Source of the DNA: Paracraurococcus sp042666655 | GTDB taxonomy: Bacteria; Pseudomonadota; Alphaproteobacteria; Acetobacterales; Acetobacteraceae | Length of the DNA stretch: 64,000 nucleotides | Direction: 5' to 3' | NCBI RefSeq assembly: GCF_042666655.1 | Contig: NZ_JBHTDE010000002.1 | Span: 992,001-1,056,000 of the forward strand | Part shown: in pieces, positions 8,465 to 16,399 of the stretch | Numbering within the stretch: position 1 is the first letter of the stretch | Layout: each line of letters begins with the position of its first letter | Translations under genes and position numbers: made by a program | Notes under the pieces: generated by a model | What the model saw: the letters and a program-made list of their open reading frames with translations, nothing else | Database searches by the model: none | What the model was told of the DNA's origin: nothing

Positions 8465-9427
8465 ATGCACCTGCCACGCCGCACGGCGCTCGGGCTGCTG
8501 GCCGCCCTGCCGGCCGCCGCCCAGCCGCGCCCCTGGCCCAGCCGCCCGCTCCGCTGCATCGTCCCCAGCGCCGCCGGCGGCTACGAGGTCTATGCCCGCC
8601 TGCTGGCGCCGCGCCTGTCCGAACTGCTGGGCCAGCCGGTGGTGGTCGACAACAAGCCCGGCGCCAACGGCACGATCGGCATGCAGGAGCTGCAGCGCAG
8701 CCCGGCCGATGGCTACACCTTCATGTTCGCCCATGTCGGCGCGATCTCGATCGGCACCAGCGTCTATCCCAACATGCCGCTCGACCCGGTGGAGGACCTG
8801 GCCGCCATCGCGGTCGCCGTCACCTCGCCGCTGGTCTGGATGGTCAACCCGGCCACGCCCTTCCGCAGCCTGGGCGAGATGGTCGCGCGGGTGCAGGCGG
8901 AACCCGGGGCGTGGCGCTACGGGCTGCCGGCCTCGGGCAGCATCCCGCATCTGGTGATGGAGGACTTCAAGCGGCGCCACCGGCTGGACCTGCCGGCGGT
9001 GCCCTATCGCAGCACGCCGCAATCCCTGCTGGCGACCATCGCCGGCGAGGTGCCGATCGTGCTCGACAGCCTGGGCGCCAGTTCCGGCCATGTCCTCGGC
9101 GGCCGGCTGCGGGCCCTGGCGGTCACCGCGCGCGCGCGGACGGAGCGCCTGCCGGCGGTGCCGACCGTGCTGGAGACCGGGCTCGACGAACGAGAATGGG
9201 TCGCCTGGTACGCCTTCATGGCGCCGAAAGCCACCCCGCCCGAGGCGATCGGGCGGCTCAACGCGGCGATCAACCAGGCTTTGCAGGAGGAGCCCTTGGT
9301 CGCCCGGTTCCGCGAATTGGGCGGGACGCCCCGCCTCTCCACCCCAGCCGAGACGCTGGACTTCATCCGCGCGGAGCGGGAGGAATTCGGCGCCATCGTC
9401 CGCGCCGGGCAGATCCGGGTCGAGTAG
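8465..9427 (+). CDS. Bug/TctC-family tripartite tricarboxylate transporter receptor
   Basis: A 320-aa periplasmic solute receptor. It begins with a twin-arginine-like signal (PRRTALGLLAALPAAA), then RPLRCIVPSAAGG and VVVDNKPGANGTIGMQEL, the family's first ligand-loop block. The second block reads YGLPASGSIPHLVMEDF, then VPYRSTPQSLLATIAGEV. Strong ribosome site GGGGGAGGAAG sits just before ATG 8465. Bug receptors bind carboxylates (citrate, amino acids, aromatic acids) and normally feed TctAB permeases; none is in this window. A G-rich first loop (PSAAGGYEVYAR) replaces the common PGG, so the ligand may be atypical. Confidence 0.9.
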   Translation: MHLPRRTALGLLAALPAAAQPRPWPSRPLRCIVPSAAGGYEVYARLLAPRLSELLGQPVVVDNKPGANGTIGMQELQRSPADGYTFMFAHVGAISIGTSVYPNMPLDPVEDLAAIAVAVTSPLVWMVNPATPFRSLGEMVARVQAEPGAWRYGLPASGSIPHLVMEDFKRRHRLDLPAVPYRSTPQSLLATIAGEVPIVLDSLGASSGHVLGGRLRALAVTARARTERLPAVPTVLETGLDEREWVAWYAFMAPKATPPEAIGRLNAAINQALQEEPLVARFRELGGTPRLSTPAETLDFIRAEREEFGAIVRAGQIRVE

Positions 9428-9454
9428 CGCCGGCGCCGCGGCCGTGCCGCCCGG

Positions 9455-10510
9455 TCAGTGCCGGTGCAGCAGCGTCAGCACCGCACGCAGCGGCGCGGTA
9501 AGCTGCCAGGACCGGCTGCCCAGCACCCGCCGCAGATGCCCTTCCGCCTGCGCCAAAGCGGCGGCACCCGCCGCCGCTTCGGCCCGCATCGCGCCGAGTG
9601 CCGCCTCGGCCCCGGCCAGCCGGTCAGCCAGCGCCGTACCCGCGGCCTCGCTTTCGGCCAGGCGGCCGGCGCAGGCAGCGAGGTCCCCTTCGCGCGCGGC
9701 CAGACGTCCCGCGAGGTCGTCATGCGCCGCCGCGCGCGCCGTGCCCTCCGCCCGCAGCGCGGCAAGCTCGGCCTCGCGGGCCGCCAGCGCCGCCTCCTGC
9801 CGGCCGAGGTCCACGGCCTGCCGCGCCAGCGCCGCGTCCCGCTCGGCGAGGGTGGCGCGCAGCCCGTCGATCGCCAGCATCTCGTCGGTCTGGCCGCGCT
9901 CGGCCTCCCGCACCGGCTCGCCGCCAGCGCCGCCATCGAGGATGTTGGACCCCGGCGCATGGCCGGCGATCCGGCCGCGGCGGCGCAGGGCGCCGGGGCC
10001 GGCCTTGCGGAAGACCGCGACGAAGTCGCACCAGCCCTCGCCGCCCTGCTGGCCGATGAAGCTTTCCGCCAGCTCCACCGCCACGCCGCGCTGCCCGGCC
10101 CATTGGCAGAGCGCCAGCCCGGCATCCGGGTAGAAGCGCCAGCAATCCAAGGGGTAGCGGTGCACGGCGTAATTGCTCGGCGCGTTCAGGTAGAGCAGCC
10201 CGCCGGGCCGGAGGATGCGGATGAGCTCCAGGAAGCTGTCCCAGAAGGCGATGTCGTGCTCGAAGCAGGAGGAGGTGACGGCGACGTCGACGCTGGCATC
10301 GGCCAGCGGCAGCGGCGCGCCAGGGGCCACCACCACGTCGACGCCGGGGCCGGGGGCCATGTCCATGCCGACATAGCGGACCCCGGGCGGCGCATGGTCG
10401 CGCAGCCGGCCGTTGACGTCGTAGCTGCCGAGCTCGGCCACCGTGGCGAATTCCGGCTGCCAGTAGTTCTCGAAGAACAGCCTGGCATGGGTATGGGCGG
10501 TGTCGTGCAT
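9455..10510 (-). CDS. Class I SAM-dependent methyltransferase with C-terminal coiled coil
   Basis: A 351-aa protein. Residues 15-190 are a Rossmann methyltransferase: motif I ELGSYDVNG (26-34), acidic ribose contact in VGMDMAPGPGVDV (47-59), the TSSCFEHD segment and LRPGGLLYLNAPSNY. From about residue 205 to 325 the chain is Ala/Glu/Arg-rich with heptad character, hence a predicted coiled coil. It ends GSRSWQLTAPLRAV, a tail I associate with glycan-assembly glycosyltransferases and methyltransferases. The start MHDTAHTHARLFF at 10510 is preferred over one 54 bases upstream because homology begins there. A role in O-antigen or capsule modification or length control is inference; no glycan cluster adjoins it. 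Confidence 0.8.
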   Translation of the reverse strand: MHDTAHTHARLFFENYWQPEFATVAELGSYDVNGRLRDHAPPGVRYVGMDMAPGPGVDVVVAPGAPLPLADASVDVAVTSSCFEHDIAFWDSFLELIRILRPGGLLYLNAPSNYAVHRYPLDCWRFYPDAGLALCQWAGQRGVAVELAESFIGQQGGEGWCDFVAVFRKAGPGALRRRGRIAGHAPGSNILDGGAGGEPVREAERGQTDEMLAIDGLRATLAERDAALARQAVDLGRQEAALAAREAELAALRAEGTARAAAHDDLAGRLAAREGDLAACAGRLAESEAAGTALADRLAGAEAALGAMRAEAAAGAAALAQAEGHLRRVLGSRSWQLTAPLRAVLTLLHRH

Positions 10511-10594
10511 CGGGTCGTGCTTGTGGCGGCAGCCCCTGCCGGCCGCAACCGGCCGGCGGGTCAAGAGACGCGGAAGCCGGCCGGCGGCCCCGCC

Positions 10595-12028
10595 TCAGGC
10601 GATGACCAGCCACGCCGCCTGGGCGGGCGCGGCGCCGCTGCCGGCATGGTCGAGCTCGATCGCCGCCACGTAGTCGCCGTCGACCACGCGATAGAGGTGC
10701 CGGCCGGAGTCGAGGTCGCGATCGAAGACCAGCCGCGCCTCGGCGCTGAAGCCGCGCAGCACGACCTGGTCGCTCCGGTCCGCCGTGCCGGCGCCGGCGA
10801 GATGGAAGTCGGTCACCCGGTCGACCTGGCCACCGACCGCCGCGGCGATGCTGCCCTTGACGAAGATGAAGCTGTTGCCGCCGCCTTCGCCGCCGGTGAC
10901 CGTGGCCAGGCCGGCGCCGAAGGTGACGGCATCCGGGCCGCTGCCACCGAGCACGGTCGCCGCCGCGCCGCCGAGGGCGATGCTGCCGCCGGCCTCTGGC
11001 AGCAGAATGGCCGCGGCCGCCGGCGCCCGGGCGAACCAGGCATCGACCATCTCCCGGACCGTCCCGTCGGCCAGGGTGAAGCTGCCGATCCGCGTCACCG
11101 TGTTGCCGTCGCGCATCTCGCTCGCCGTCTCGGCGGCGAGGTCGAGGCCGGCGATGCCGCGTTCGTCGAGGCTGCGGATCTCTCCCGGATCCACCGCGCC
11201 GTCGCCGTCGCCGTCCTGCCAGACCCGCAGCACGGCGAAGCCCGCGTCGGCGGCGTCGATCCGGCCGTCGCGGTTCGCATCGAGGCTGGCCAGCCGGTCG
11301 AGCCCGTCGCCGAAGGCCGCGCTCTCGGTGAAGGGCAGCGGCCGGCCGTCGGCGGCCAGGGTCACCAGCATGCCGGTGCCTTCGCCCATCCAGCCGGTGC
11401 GCGTCGCCGGCGCATCGGCATGCCAGGCGAACTCGGCCGTGCTGTCCTCGAGGCCGACCAGTGCCACGCCGCCGCCATCGAGGTCGAGCAGCAGCGGGTC
11501 GGCCGACTTGGCATAGGCCAGGGTGTCGGCATCGGCCGCAAGCCGCGCCTCGCGGAATTCCCTGGCGATGATCGGCTTCCACGTGGCGACCAAGTCGGCC
11601 TTGTCCTGCTGCAGCTGATGGTACTCGTCGATCCATCCGGACAGCTTGTCCTTGGCCGCCTGGTAGGCGGTATCGGCCGCGTCCTCGACCGCCTTGAGCC
11701 CGGTATAGGTGGCGATGGTGGTGGCCACCACTTGCGCGCGCGAATCCGCCAGGTAGGGCGCGAAGCGCAGGGCCATCTTCCAGGCCCATTCCGCCGCGAC
11801 CATGGCGGCCCTCGCCGTCGCCGCCTCGGCGACGGCGAGGCTCAGGGCGAGCCCGGCGGCGGCGATGCCGGTGACCAGCAGCGTCTTGCTGGCGATATGT
11901 TCGGCAATGGCAAGGTTGTGGGTCGATATGGCGTCGTCGAGGAACGTCTGGTCGTCGACCGCCGGCTTGCTGTGCAGCGCATACCGCTCGTACCAGAAGT
12001 CGGTCGTCGTCTTGGTCTTGCTGGGCAT
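10595..12028 (-). CDS. RTX-like calcium-binding protein with EF-hand loops, putative type I secretion substrate
   Basis: A 477-aa protein. There is no signal peptide. A long Ala-rich hydrophobic stretch occupies residues about 48-95. DPLLLDLDGGGVAL near residues 177-190 is the 'PLVLDLDGDG' block found in large RTX proteins. Two EF-hand-like Ca loops follow: DANRDGRIDAAD (250-261) and DGDGDGAVDPGE (272-283). The C-terminal third has Gly-rich beta-roll-like text (LGGSGPDAVTFGAG, VTGGEGGGNSFIFVKG) and then the FxxxxDRVTDFHLAG form that precedes C-terminal type I secretion signals. No type I ABC exporter is adjacent. Function is unknown: a secreted adhesin, toxin or enzyme remnant is possible. 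Confidence 0.65.
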   Translation of the reverse strand: MPSKTKTTTDFWYERYALHSKPAVDDQTFLDDAISTHNLAIAEHIASKTLLVTGIAAAGLALSLAVAEAATARAAMVAAEWAWKMALRFAPYLADSRAQVVATTIATYTGLKAVEDAADTAYQAAKDKLSGWIDEYHQLQQDKADLVATWKPIIAREFREARLAADADTLAYAKSADPLLLDLDGGGVALVGLEDSTAEFAWHADAPATRTGWMGEGTGMLVTLAADGRPLPFTESAAFGDGLDRLASLDANRDGRIDAADAGFAVLRVWQDGDGDGAVDPGEIRSLDERGIAGLDLAAETASEMRDGNTVTRIGSFTLADGTVREMVDAWFARAPAAAAILLPEAGGSIALGGAAATVLGGSGPDAVTFGAGLATVTGGEGGGNSFIFVKGSIAAAVGGQVDRVTDFHLAGAGTADRSDQVVLRGFSAEARLVFDRDLDSGRHLYRVVDGDYVAAIELDHAGSGAAPAQAAWLVIA

Positions 12029-12176
12029 GGTCTCTCCCCGTGCGGGAGTTGATCGCCGATGGTTCCCGCAATCGTGGAGGTTGCGTGGACCGTCCGCCCC
12101 CGCCCTTGCGCTGGATCAAGACCACCACGCCGGCAGACCGGCCGCAGCCCGGCCGGCGGCGGCGGCTTGCCGTGGT

Positions 12177-13430
12177 TCAGGAACGCGTTCCGTCGGGGTC
12201 GCGCGCCTCCAGCACCCGCGTCATGACCGGCAGCCGCCGCACCCCCCAGGCCAGCACGCCGAGCGCGAGCAGCATCGCCAGGAAGGTCGGCAGCCGCAGC
12301 CCCAGCACCTCCCCCAACCCGCCCAGCACCAGCGCGCCGAGCGCCGGACAGGCCCGGGTGATCATCCCCCAGAGGCTGAGCACCCGGCCGCGCATCGCCG
12401 GATCCGCGGCATTCTGCACCAGGGTCTGGGTCGAGATCCCGTGCACCGACCCGGCCGCGCCCATGATCGCGGCGCAAAGCAGGGCGAAGGGGAAGACGCC
12501 GGTGGCGACGAAACCGATGGTCGCCAGCGCCTGCACGCCGACCGCGCCCACCGCCAGCGCGGTGGTGCCCTCCACCCGGCCCCGGTTCGCGACCCAGAGG
12601 CCGGAGAACAGTGCGCCGATGCCGATGCAGGCGGTCAGCATCGCCAGCCCGTCCGGGCCGCGCAGGAACAGCCGCTCGACGAAGGGCGGCAGGATCTCCT
12701 GCACCCCGCGCATCAGGATCGAGGCGACGGCGGCGAAGCCGAGCAGCGGGCCGATCCCCGGATGCCCCCCGGCATAGCGGAACCCGGCGATCGCCTCGGC
12801 CCAGACGCTGGCCTCGGGCGCATGGCCGCGGCGCTCGGCGCGGTCGATCCGCAGCAAGGGCATGGTGAAGGTGGCGATCAGGTAGGCGGCGCAGTTCAGC
12901 AGCACCGCCGGCAGCACGCCGCCGACCGCGATCAGCGGGCCGGCGATGGCCGGGCCGATGAAGCGGGCGACGTTGAAGCAGAGCGAATTGCAGGCGACCG
13001 CGGCCGGCAGGTCGGCCCGCGGCACCAGGCTCGGCATCAGGGATTGCCGCGCCGGCTGGGAGAAGCTGGCGGCGATGCCGCTGAAGACCTCCAGCACCAG
13101 CAGCAGGCCGATGGTCAGGTGGCCGCTCCAGATCAGCGCGGCGACCATGGCGGCCTGCAGGGCGATGGCCGATTGCGCCAGCATGGTCAGCCGAACCCGG
13201 TCCATGCGGTCGGCGACCGCACCGGCGATCGGGCTGAACACCACCGCCGGCGCCAGGTCGCAGAAGGCGACCATGCCGACCCAGAAGGCGCTGCCGGTCA
13301 TCTGCCAGGCCAGCCAGGAGATCGCGATCCGGTGCACCCAGAGCCCGGTCCAGGAGATCAGCGACGCCGCGAAGAAAAGCCTGGCATCGTGGTGCGACAG
13401 CGCCCGGCCCAGCGCCCCGAGATTGGCCAC
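12177..13430 (-). CDS. MFS transporter, EntS/MFS_3-like
   Basis: A 417-aa inner-membrane protein with about 12 hydrophobic segments. The first helix region reads ARLFFAASLISWTGLWVHRIAISWLAWQ. The loop 2-3 MFS signature appears as GAVADRMDRVRL, and a repeat-like second half begins near GPLLGFAAVASILM. This sequence style matches the EntS-like branch, exporters of siderophores or drugs. The start codon is GTG with no strong ribosome site, so the exact start is uncertain. It follows the small lipoprotein gene in the same direction (33 bases), which may be co-transcribed. The substrate cannot be inferred. Confidence 0.85.
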   Translation of the reverse strand: MANLGALGRALSHHDARLFFAASLISWTGLWVHRIAISWLAWQMTGSAFWVGMVAFCDLAPAVVFSPIAGAVADRMDRVRLTMLAQSAIALQAAMVAALIWSGHLTIGLLLVLEVFSGIAASFSQPARQSLMPSLVPRADLPAAVACNSLCFNVARFIGPAIAGPLIAVGGVLPAVLLNCAAYLIATFTMPLLRIDRAERRGHAPEASVWAEAIAGFRYAGGHPGIGPLLGFAAVASILMRGVQEILPPFVERLFLRGPDGLAMLTACIGIGALFSGLWVANRGRVEGTTALAVGAVGVQALATIGFVATGVFPFALLCAAIMGAAGSVHGISTQTLVQNAADPAMRGRVLSLWGMITRACPALGALVLGGLGEVLGLRLPTFLAMLLALGVLAWGVRRLPVMTRVLEARDPDGTRS

Positions 13431-13463
13431 GCGGTCAGTCCAAGCCCGGCGGGGAGGGCATGC

Positions 13464-13922
13464 TCAGCGCTGCGGCGCGGCGCGGGTGTTCTCCTGGACG
13501 CACTGGTCGGCCAGCCGGTCGCGCTCGAACAGCCGGCCGAGCCGGTCGGTCTCCGCCCGCTGCGAATAGATGCTGGCCTGCGACCCGACCCGGCTGTCGC
13601 GCTCGTCCTCCCGCATCAGCTGGCCGCGGTCGCGGGTGACGATGATGCGGTCGGCGTCGCGCCGGCAGGCCGAGGCGACGGCGGCCTGGTCGCGCACCGC
13701 CTGGCCCGGCGCCGGGGCGGTGAGGGCCTGGCCCGGCGCGCTGCGGACCGCGGCGCCGCCGCCGCCCGCCGCCGGCGGGGCGAGGCTGACCGGGGAGATC
13801 GCCGGGTCGCGCCCGCCGCCGGCGCAGGCGGACAGCACCAGGCCGGCGAGCAGCAGCCCCGGCAGCGCCCCGCGCGCGGAGCGGCTGAAAAGGCGGGGCA
13901 GGCGGGGCAGCGGACGGGTCAT
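13464..13922 (-). CDS. Small lipoprotein of unknown function
   Basis: A 152-aa protein with a basic start (MTRPLPRLPRLFSRSARG), a hydrophobic core and the lipobox LSAC, so Cys33 is probably lipidated and the protein membrane-anchored. A Pro/Gly/Ala-rich linker follows (about 35-75), then a charged helical part that could form a coiled coil (VASACRRDADRIIVTRDRGQLMREDERDSRVG). I recognise no domain. It ends in Arg-rich sequence and lies between a small unknown gene and the MFS gene, all on the minus strand. Confidence 0.7.
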   Translation of the reverse strand: MTRPLPRLPRLFSRSARGALPGLLLAGLVLSACAGGGRDPAISPVSLAPPAAGGGGAAVRSAPGQALTAPAPGQAVRDQAAVASACRRDADRIIVTRDRGQLMREDERDSRVGSQASIYSQRAETDRLGRLFERDRLADQCVQENTRAAPQR

Positions 13923-13932
13923 GCAGGTCTTC

Positions 13933-14442
13933 TCATGCGATGCGGCGCCGGTCGGCGGCGCCTGGCGGCAGGCGACGGGACAATAGACGCCTTATCGCGG
14001 ATTCGTCGAACCGGGCGCCGGCGTCGAGCGGCAATGTCGCCGCTGCCTCCAGCAGCGCCGGGTGCAGCTCGATCCCGTCCGGGGTGACCTCGAACAGCGG
14101 GGCGAGCGCCGGGACCCGCGCCAGGACCTCGACCAGCGCCAGCAGCCGCAGGCACAGCGCCAGGCCGGGCAGGGACTGCAGGTCGTAGCCCTCGTCGATC
14201 GCCTCCGCCCAGCAACCGGCATCGGCATCGGCGATGGCGATCTCGGTGGCCTCGCCATCCGGCCGGTCGAAGCGCAGCAGCCGGGGCGGGCCCCACAACT
14301 CGAGCGCTGCGGCGCGGCGGGCCAGCGACCAGGCGGCGAGCAGGTCGCCGGGAGCGACCGGCGGCAGGTGCTCGGGCGGGACGGGGACGACATAGGTGAG
14401 GGCGCCGGCTTGGGTGCGGGCGACGCGGATGGGGCCGGACAT
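13933..14442 (-). CDS. Hypothetical protein, 169 aa
   Basis: Starts MSGPIRVARTQAGALTYVVPVPPEHLPPVAPGDLLAAW. It is acidic and Leu-rich in the middle (PGLALCLRLLALVEVLARVPAL) and ends with a basic tail (RRLLSRRLPPGAADRRRIA). The ATG at 14442 is used rather than the longer frame to 14916, whose extra part overlaps the small secreted-protein gene and is not protein-like. No signal peptide, clear membrane helix or known motif is visible. It sits 10 bases upstream of the lipoprotein gene, so the two probably form an operon. Confidence 0.6.
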   Translation of the reverse strand: MSGPIRVARTQAGALTYVVPVPPEHLPPVAPGDLLAAWSLARRAAALELWGPPRLLRFDRPDGEATEIAIADADAGCWAEAIDEGYDLQSLPGLALCLRLLALVEVLARVPALAPLFEVTPDGIELHPALLEAAATLPLDAGARFDESAIRRLLSRRLPPGAADRRRIA

Positions 14443-14507
14443 CCCCCGAGTGTGGCGGCGCGGCGCCGGCCCGGGAAGGGCATGCGCATCGCCGCAACGG
14501 CGGCGGC

Positions 14508-14771
14508 TCAGCGCCGGCCCAGCAGCCGCTTGTCGCCGGAGGGCGTGTAGTAGAACGGCTCGCCCAGCGCGGTGCGGCAGGGCAGGGCCTCGGTGCAGAG
14601 GCCGCGGCCGGGCGGTGGCGGGGCATTCGGGGTCGGCCGCAGCGACGGCCCGGCGTAGGGCGACACGGCATTGGGTGGCAGCACCGGCGGCGGCAGGGCC
14701 TGGGCCGCGGCCGCCGCGGCGATGCCGATGGACAGCAGGCCGGCGGCCAGCAGGGTGGATGATGCGCGCAT
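14508..14771 (-). CDS. Small exported protein, 87 aa
   Basis: ATG 14771 gives a clean signal peptide (MRASSTLLAAGLLSIGIAAAAAAQA) with a cleavage site before LPPP. The mature part is only about 60 residues, Pro-rich (PPPVLPPNAVSPYAGPSLRPTPNAPPPPG), with two Cys residues in LCTEALPC and a basic end. An in-frame ATG at 14786 is less likely because it puts acidic residues ahead of the signal. Function unknown; a periplasmic or cell-wall role is inference. It is divergent from the LexA-box/amidase unit. Confidence 0.6.
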   Translation of the reverse strand: MRASSTLLAAGLLSIGIAAAAAAQALPPPVLPPNAVSPYAGPSLRPTPNAPPPPGRGLCTEALPCRTALGEPFYYTPSGDKRLLGRR

Positions 14772-14863
14772 GCCCGGCTCTCCCATCCGGGCGCAGAAAG
14801 ATCAACGCGGTTTTTCCGAGGCGACAGGTCGCGCGGCTAGGAAACGGTTGCCTCGGCGTCTTT

Positions 14864-14878
14864 GTTCTTGTTATGTTC
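14864..14878 (+). promoter_or_regulatory. Candidate LexA (SOS) box, GTTC-N7-GTTC
   Basis: GTTCTTGTTATGTTC matches the alphaproteobacterial LexA consensus exactly, with an AT-rich 7-base spacer. It lies in the AT-rich patch between the divergent small exported-protein gene and the coupled ORF/amidase pair, 25 bases before the ATG at 14904. By base composition I would expect about one chance match on either strand of a 64-kb window, so position is the main support. Confidence 0.4.
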
Positions 14879-14903
14879 AAATCCTTGGTGATGGAGGCGA
14901 CCG

Positions 14904-15083
14904 ATGCAGTATGCACCTGTCCCCTTGCCGCCAGGCGCCGCCGGCGCCGGCGCCGGTCCCGGCCTCACCGTCCCGCCCGGCTTTGTCCGAAAACCGCGGC
15001 CTCGCACCCCGGCCGGGGGATTTGTCCGAAAGCCGCATCCGCGCTCAACTGGCCGCGGAAAGCCGCCAGGGGCCCTGCCATGA
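14904..15083 (+). CDS. Possible small ORF, 59 aa, translationally coupled to the amidase
   Basis: ATG 14904 follows GGAGG with 6 bases spacing, an ideal ribosome site, and the stop overlaps the amidase start (ATGA at 15080-15083). The product is Gly/Pro/Arg-rich, with a repeated GFVRKP element (around residues 26-31 and 39-44), very basic, with no membrane segment. The repeat stems from the DNA direct repeat at 14982/15021, so the ORF could be accidental over two operator sites. A leader peptide or small SOS-induced protein are alternatives. No family recognised. Confidence 0.4.
   Translation: MQYAPVPLPPGAAGAGAGPGLTVPPGFVRKPRPRTPAGGFVRKPHPRSTGRGKPPGALP
14982..15036 (+). repeat. 16-bp direct repeat, 39-bp period, upstream of the amidase
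   Basis: TTTGTCCGAAAACCGC at 14982-14997 recurs at 15021-15036 with a single change (A to G at position 12). The 39-bp period is close to four helical turns and also 13 codons. It could be a pair of regulator sites just ahead of the amidase start or a coding repeat in the small ORF. Confidence 0.5.
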
Positions 15084-16375
15084 CCGATCTCGCCGACCTT
15101 CCCGCCACTGAGGCCGCCCGCCGGCTCCGGGCCGGCAGCCTGAGCGCCGCCGCCTTGACGGAGGCGCTGCTCGACCGGGTCGCGGCGCGGGAGCCGGTGC
15201 TGCGCGCCTTCGCCTGGCTCGACCCGGCTTCGGCGATGCGCCAGGCGGTGGCGCTCGATGCCGCCCGCGCCGCGGGCCGCGCCGCGGGGCCGCTGCATGG
15301 GCTGGCACTCGGGGTGAAGGACGTGCTGGACACCGCCGACCAGCCCTCGCAGTACGGCTCGCCGATCTGGGCCGGGCACCGGCCGCGGTCGGATGCCGCC
15401 TGCGTCGCCGCGGGCCGCCGGGCCGGGGCGGTGATCCTGGGCAAGACGGTGACCACCGAATTCGCCACCCGCCAGCCGGGGCCGACCAGCAACCCGGCCA
15501 ATCCGGCGCATACCCCGGGCGGCAGTTCCTCCGGCTCGGCCGCAGGCGCCGCGGCGGCGTACTTCCATGCCGGCTTCGGCACCCAGACCGCGGGCAGCAT
15601 CATCCGGCCGGCGGCCTATTGCGGCGCGGTCGGCTTCAAGCCGTCCTACGGCACGCTGCACCGCGCCGGGATGAAGGTGATGAGCGAATCGCTCGACACC
15701 ATCGGCGTCATCACCCGGACGGTGGGCGACGCGGCGCTGGTCATGGCCGGGCTGACCGGGCGGGACTACGGCGCGCCGGAAATCAGGCCCGGCCGCGCCC
15801 CGCGCCTCGCGCTCTGCTGGGGCCCGACCGCGGCCGAGGCGAAGCCTGAGACTCGGGCGCTGCTGGAGCGCGTGGCGAGCGCCGCGGCAAAAGCCGGCGC
15901 CACGATCGTGCCGATCGAGCTGCCGCCCGCGGTGGTTGCCGGCCTCGACGCGCATGCCCTGGTGATGAACGGCGAATCGGCCGAGGCGCTGGGCTGGGAG
16001 CGGGCCATGATGGCATCCCTGCTCTCGCCCGGGCTGCGCGAGCGGCTGGACTGGGGCCATGCCCAGGGCGGGCCGGCGCTGGCGGCGGGGCAGGCGGCCT
16101 TCGCCGCGGCGCAGGCGGCCTTCGCCGATATCGTCTCGGGCTGCGACGCCGTCCTGACGCCGAGCGCCCCGGGCGAGGCGCCGGAGGGCCTGGGCTGGAC
16201 CGGCGACCCGGCCTTCAACTCGCTCTGGACCCTGCTGCACGTACCCTGCGTGACGGTGCCGGCCGGCACCGGGCCAAAGGGCCTGCCGCTCGGCGTGCAG
16301 GTGGTGGCCGGGTTCGGCCAGGATGCGACGGCGCTGGCCTGGGCGGAATGGGTGCGGCAGGCGGCGGCGGGATGA
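15080..16375 (+). CDS. Amidase (amidase-signature family)
   Basis: A 431-aa cytoplasmic amidase-signature enzyme hydrolysing an unknown amide, with the full Ser-cisSer-Lys triad: Lys80 in LGVKDVLDT, the cis-Ser in GGSSSGSAAG near 149-150, and nucleophile Ser173 in GTQTAGSIIRPAA. Length is typical (430-500). ATG 15080 starts MTDLADLPATEAARRLRAG, the family opening; the frame continues upstream but is then Arg-rich noise. It is convergent with the molybdenum-cofactor-type gene at 16400 (24 bases between). The final helix is short, and no glutaminyl-tRNA amidotransferase partners are nearby, so GatA is unlikely. Possible control by the elements at 14864-15036. Confidence 0.88.
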   Translation: MTDLADLPATEAARRLRAGSLSAAALTEALLDRVAAREPVLRAFAWLDPASAMRQAVALDAARAAGRAAGPLHGLALGVKDVLDTADQPSQYGSPIWAGHRPRSDAACVAAGRRAGAVILGKTVTTEFATRQPGPTSNPANPAHTPGGSSSGSAAGAAAAYFHAGFGTQTAGSIIRPAAYCGAVGFKPSYGTLHRAGMKVMSESLDTIGVITRTVGDAALVMAGLTGRDYGAPEIRPGRAPRLALCWGPTAAEAKPETRALLERVASAAAKAGATIVPIELPPAVVAGLDAHALVMNGESAEALGWERAMMASLLSPGLRERLDWGHAQGGPALAAGQAAFAAAQAAFADIVSGCDAVLTPSAPGEAPEGLGWTGDPAFNSLWTLLHVPCVTVPAGTGPKGLPLGVQVVAGFGQDATALAWAEWVRQAAAG

Positions 16376-16399
16376 GCCGGCCGGCGCGCCGGGGAGAGG

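Noticed and set aside
9720..12128. 802-codon minus-strand frame over the methyltransferase and RTX-like genes
   Set aside because: It spans two real genes in another frame and is Arg/Gly/Pro-rich with no folds I recognise.
15080..16375. Amidase as GatA (Glu-tRNA amidotransferase)
   Set aside because: Shorter than GatA and without gatB/gatC neighbours; the motif set is shared by all amidase-signature enzymes.
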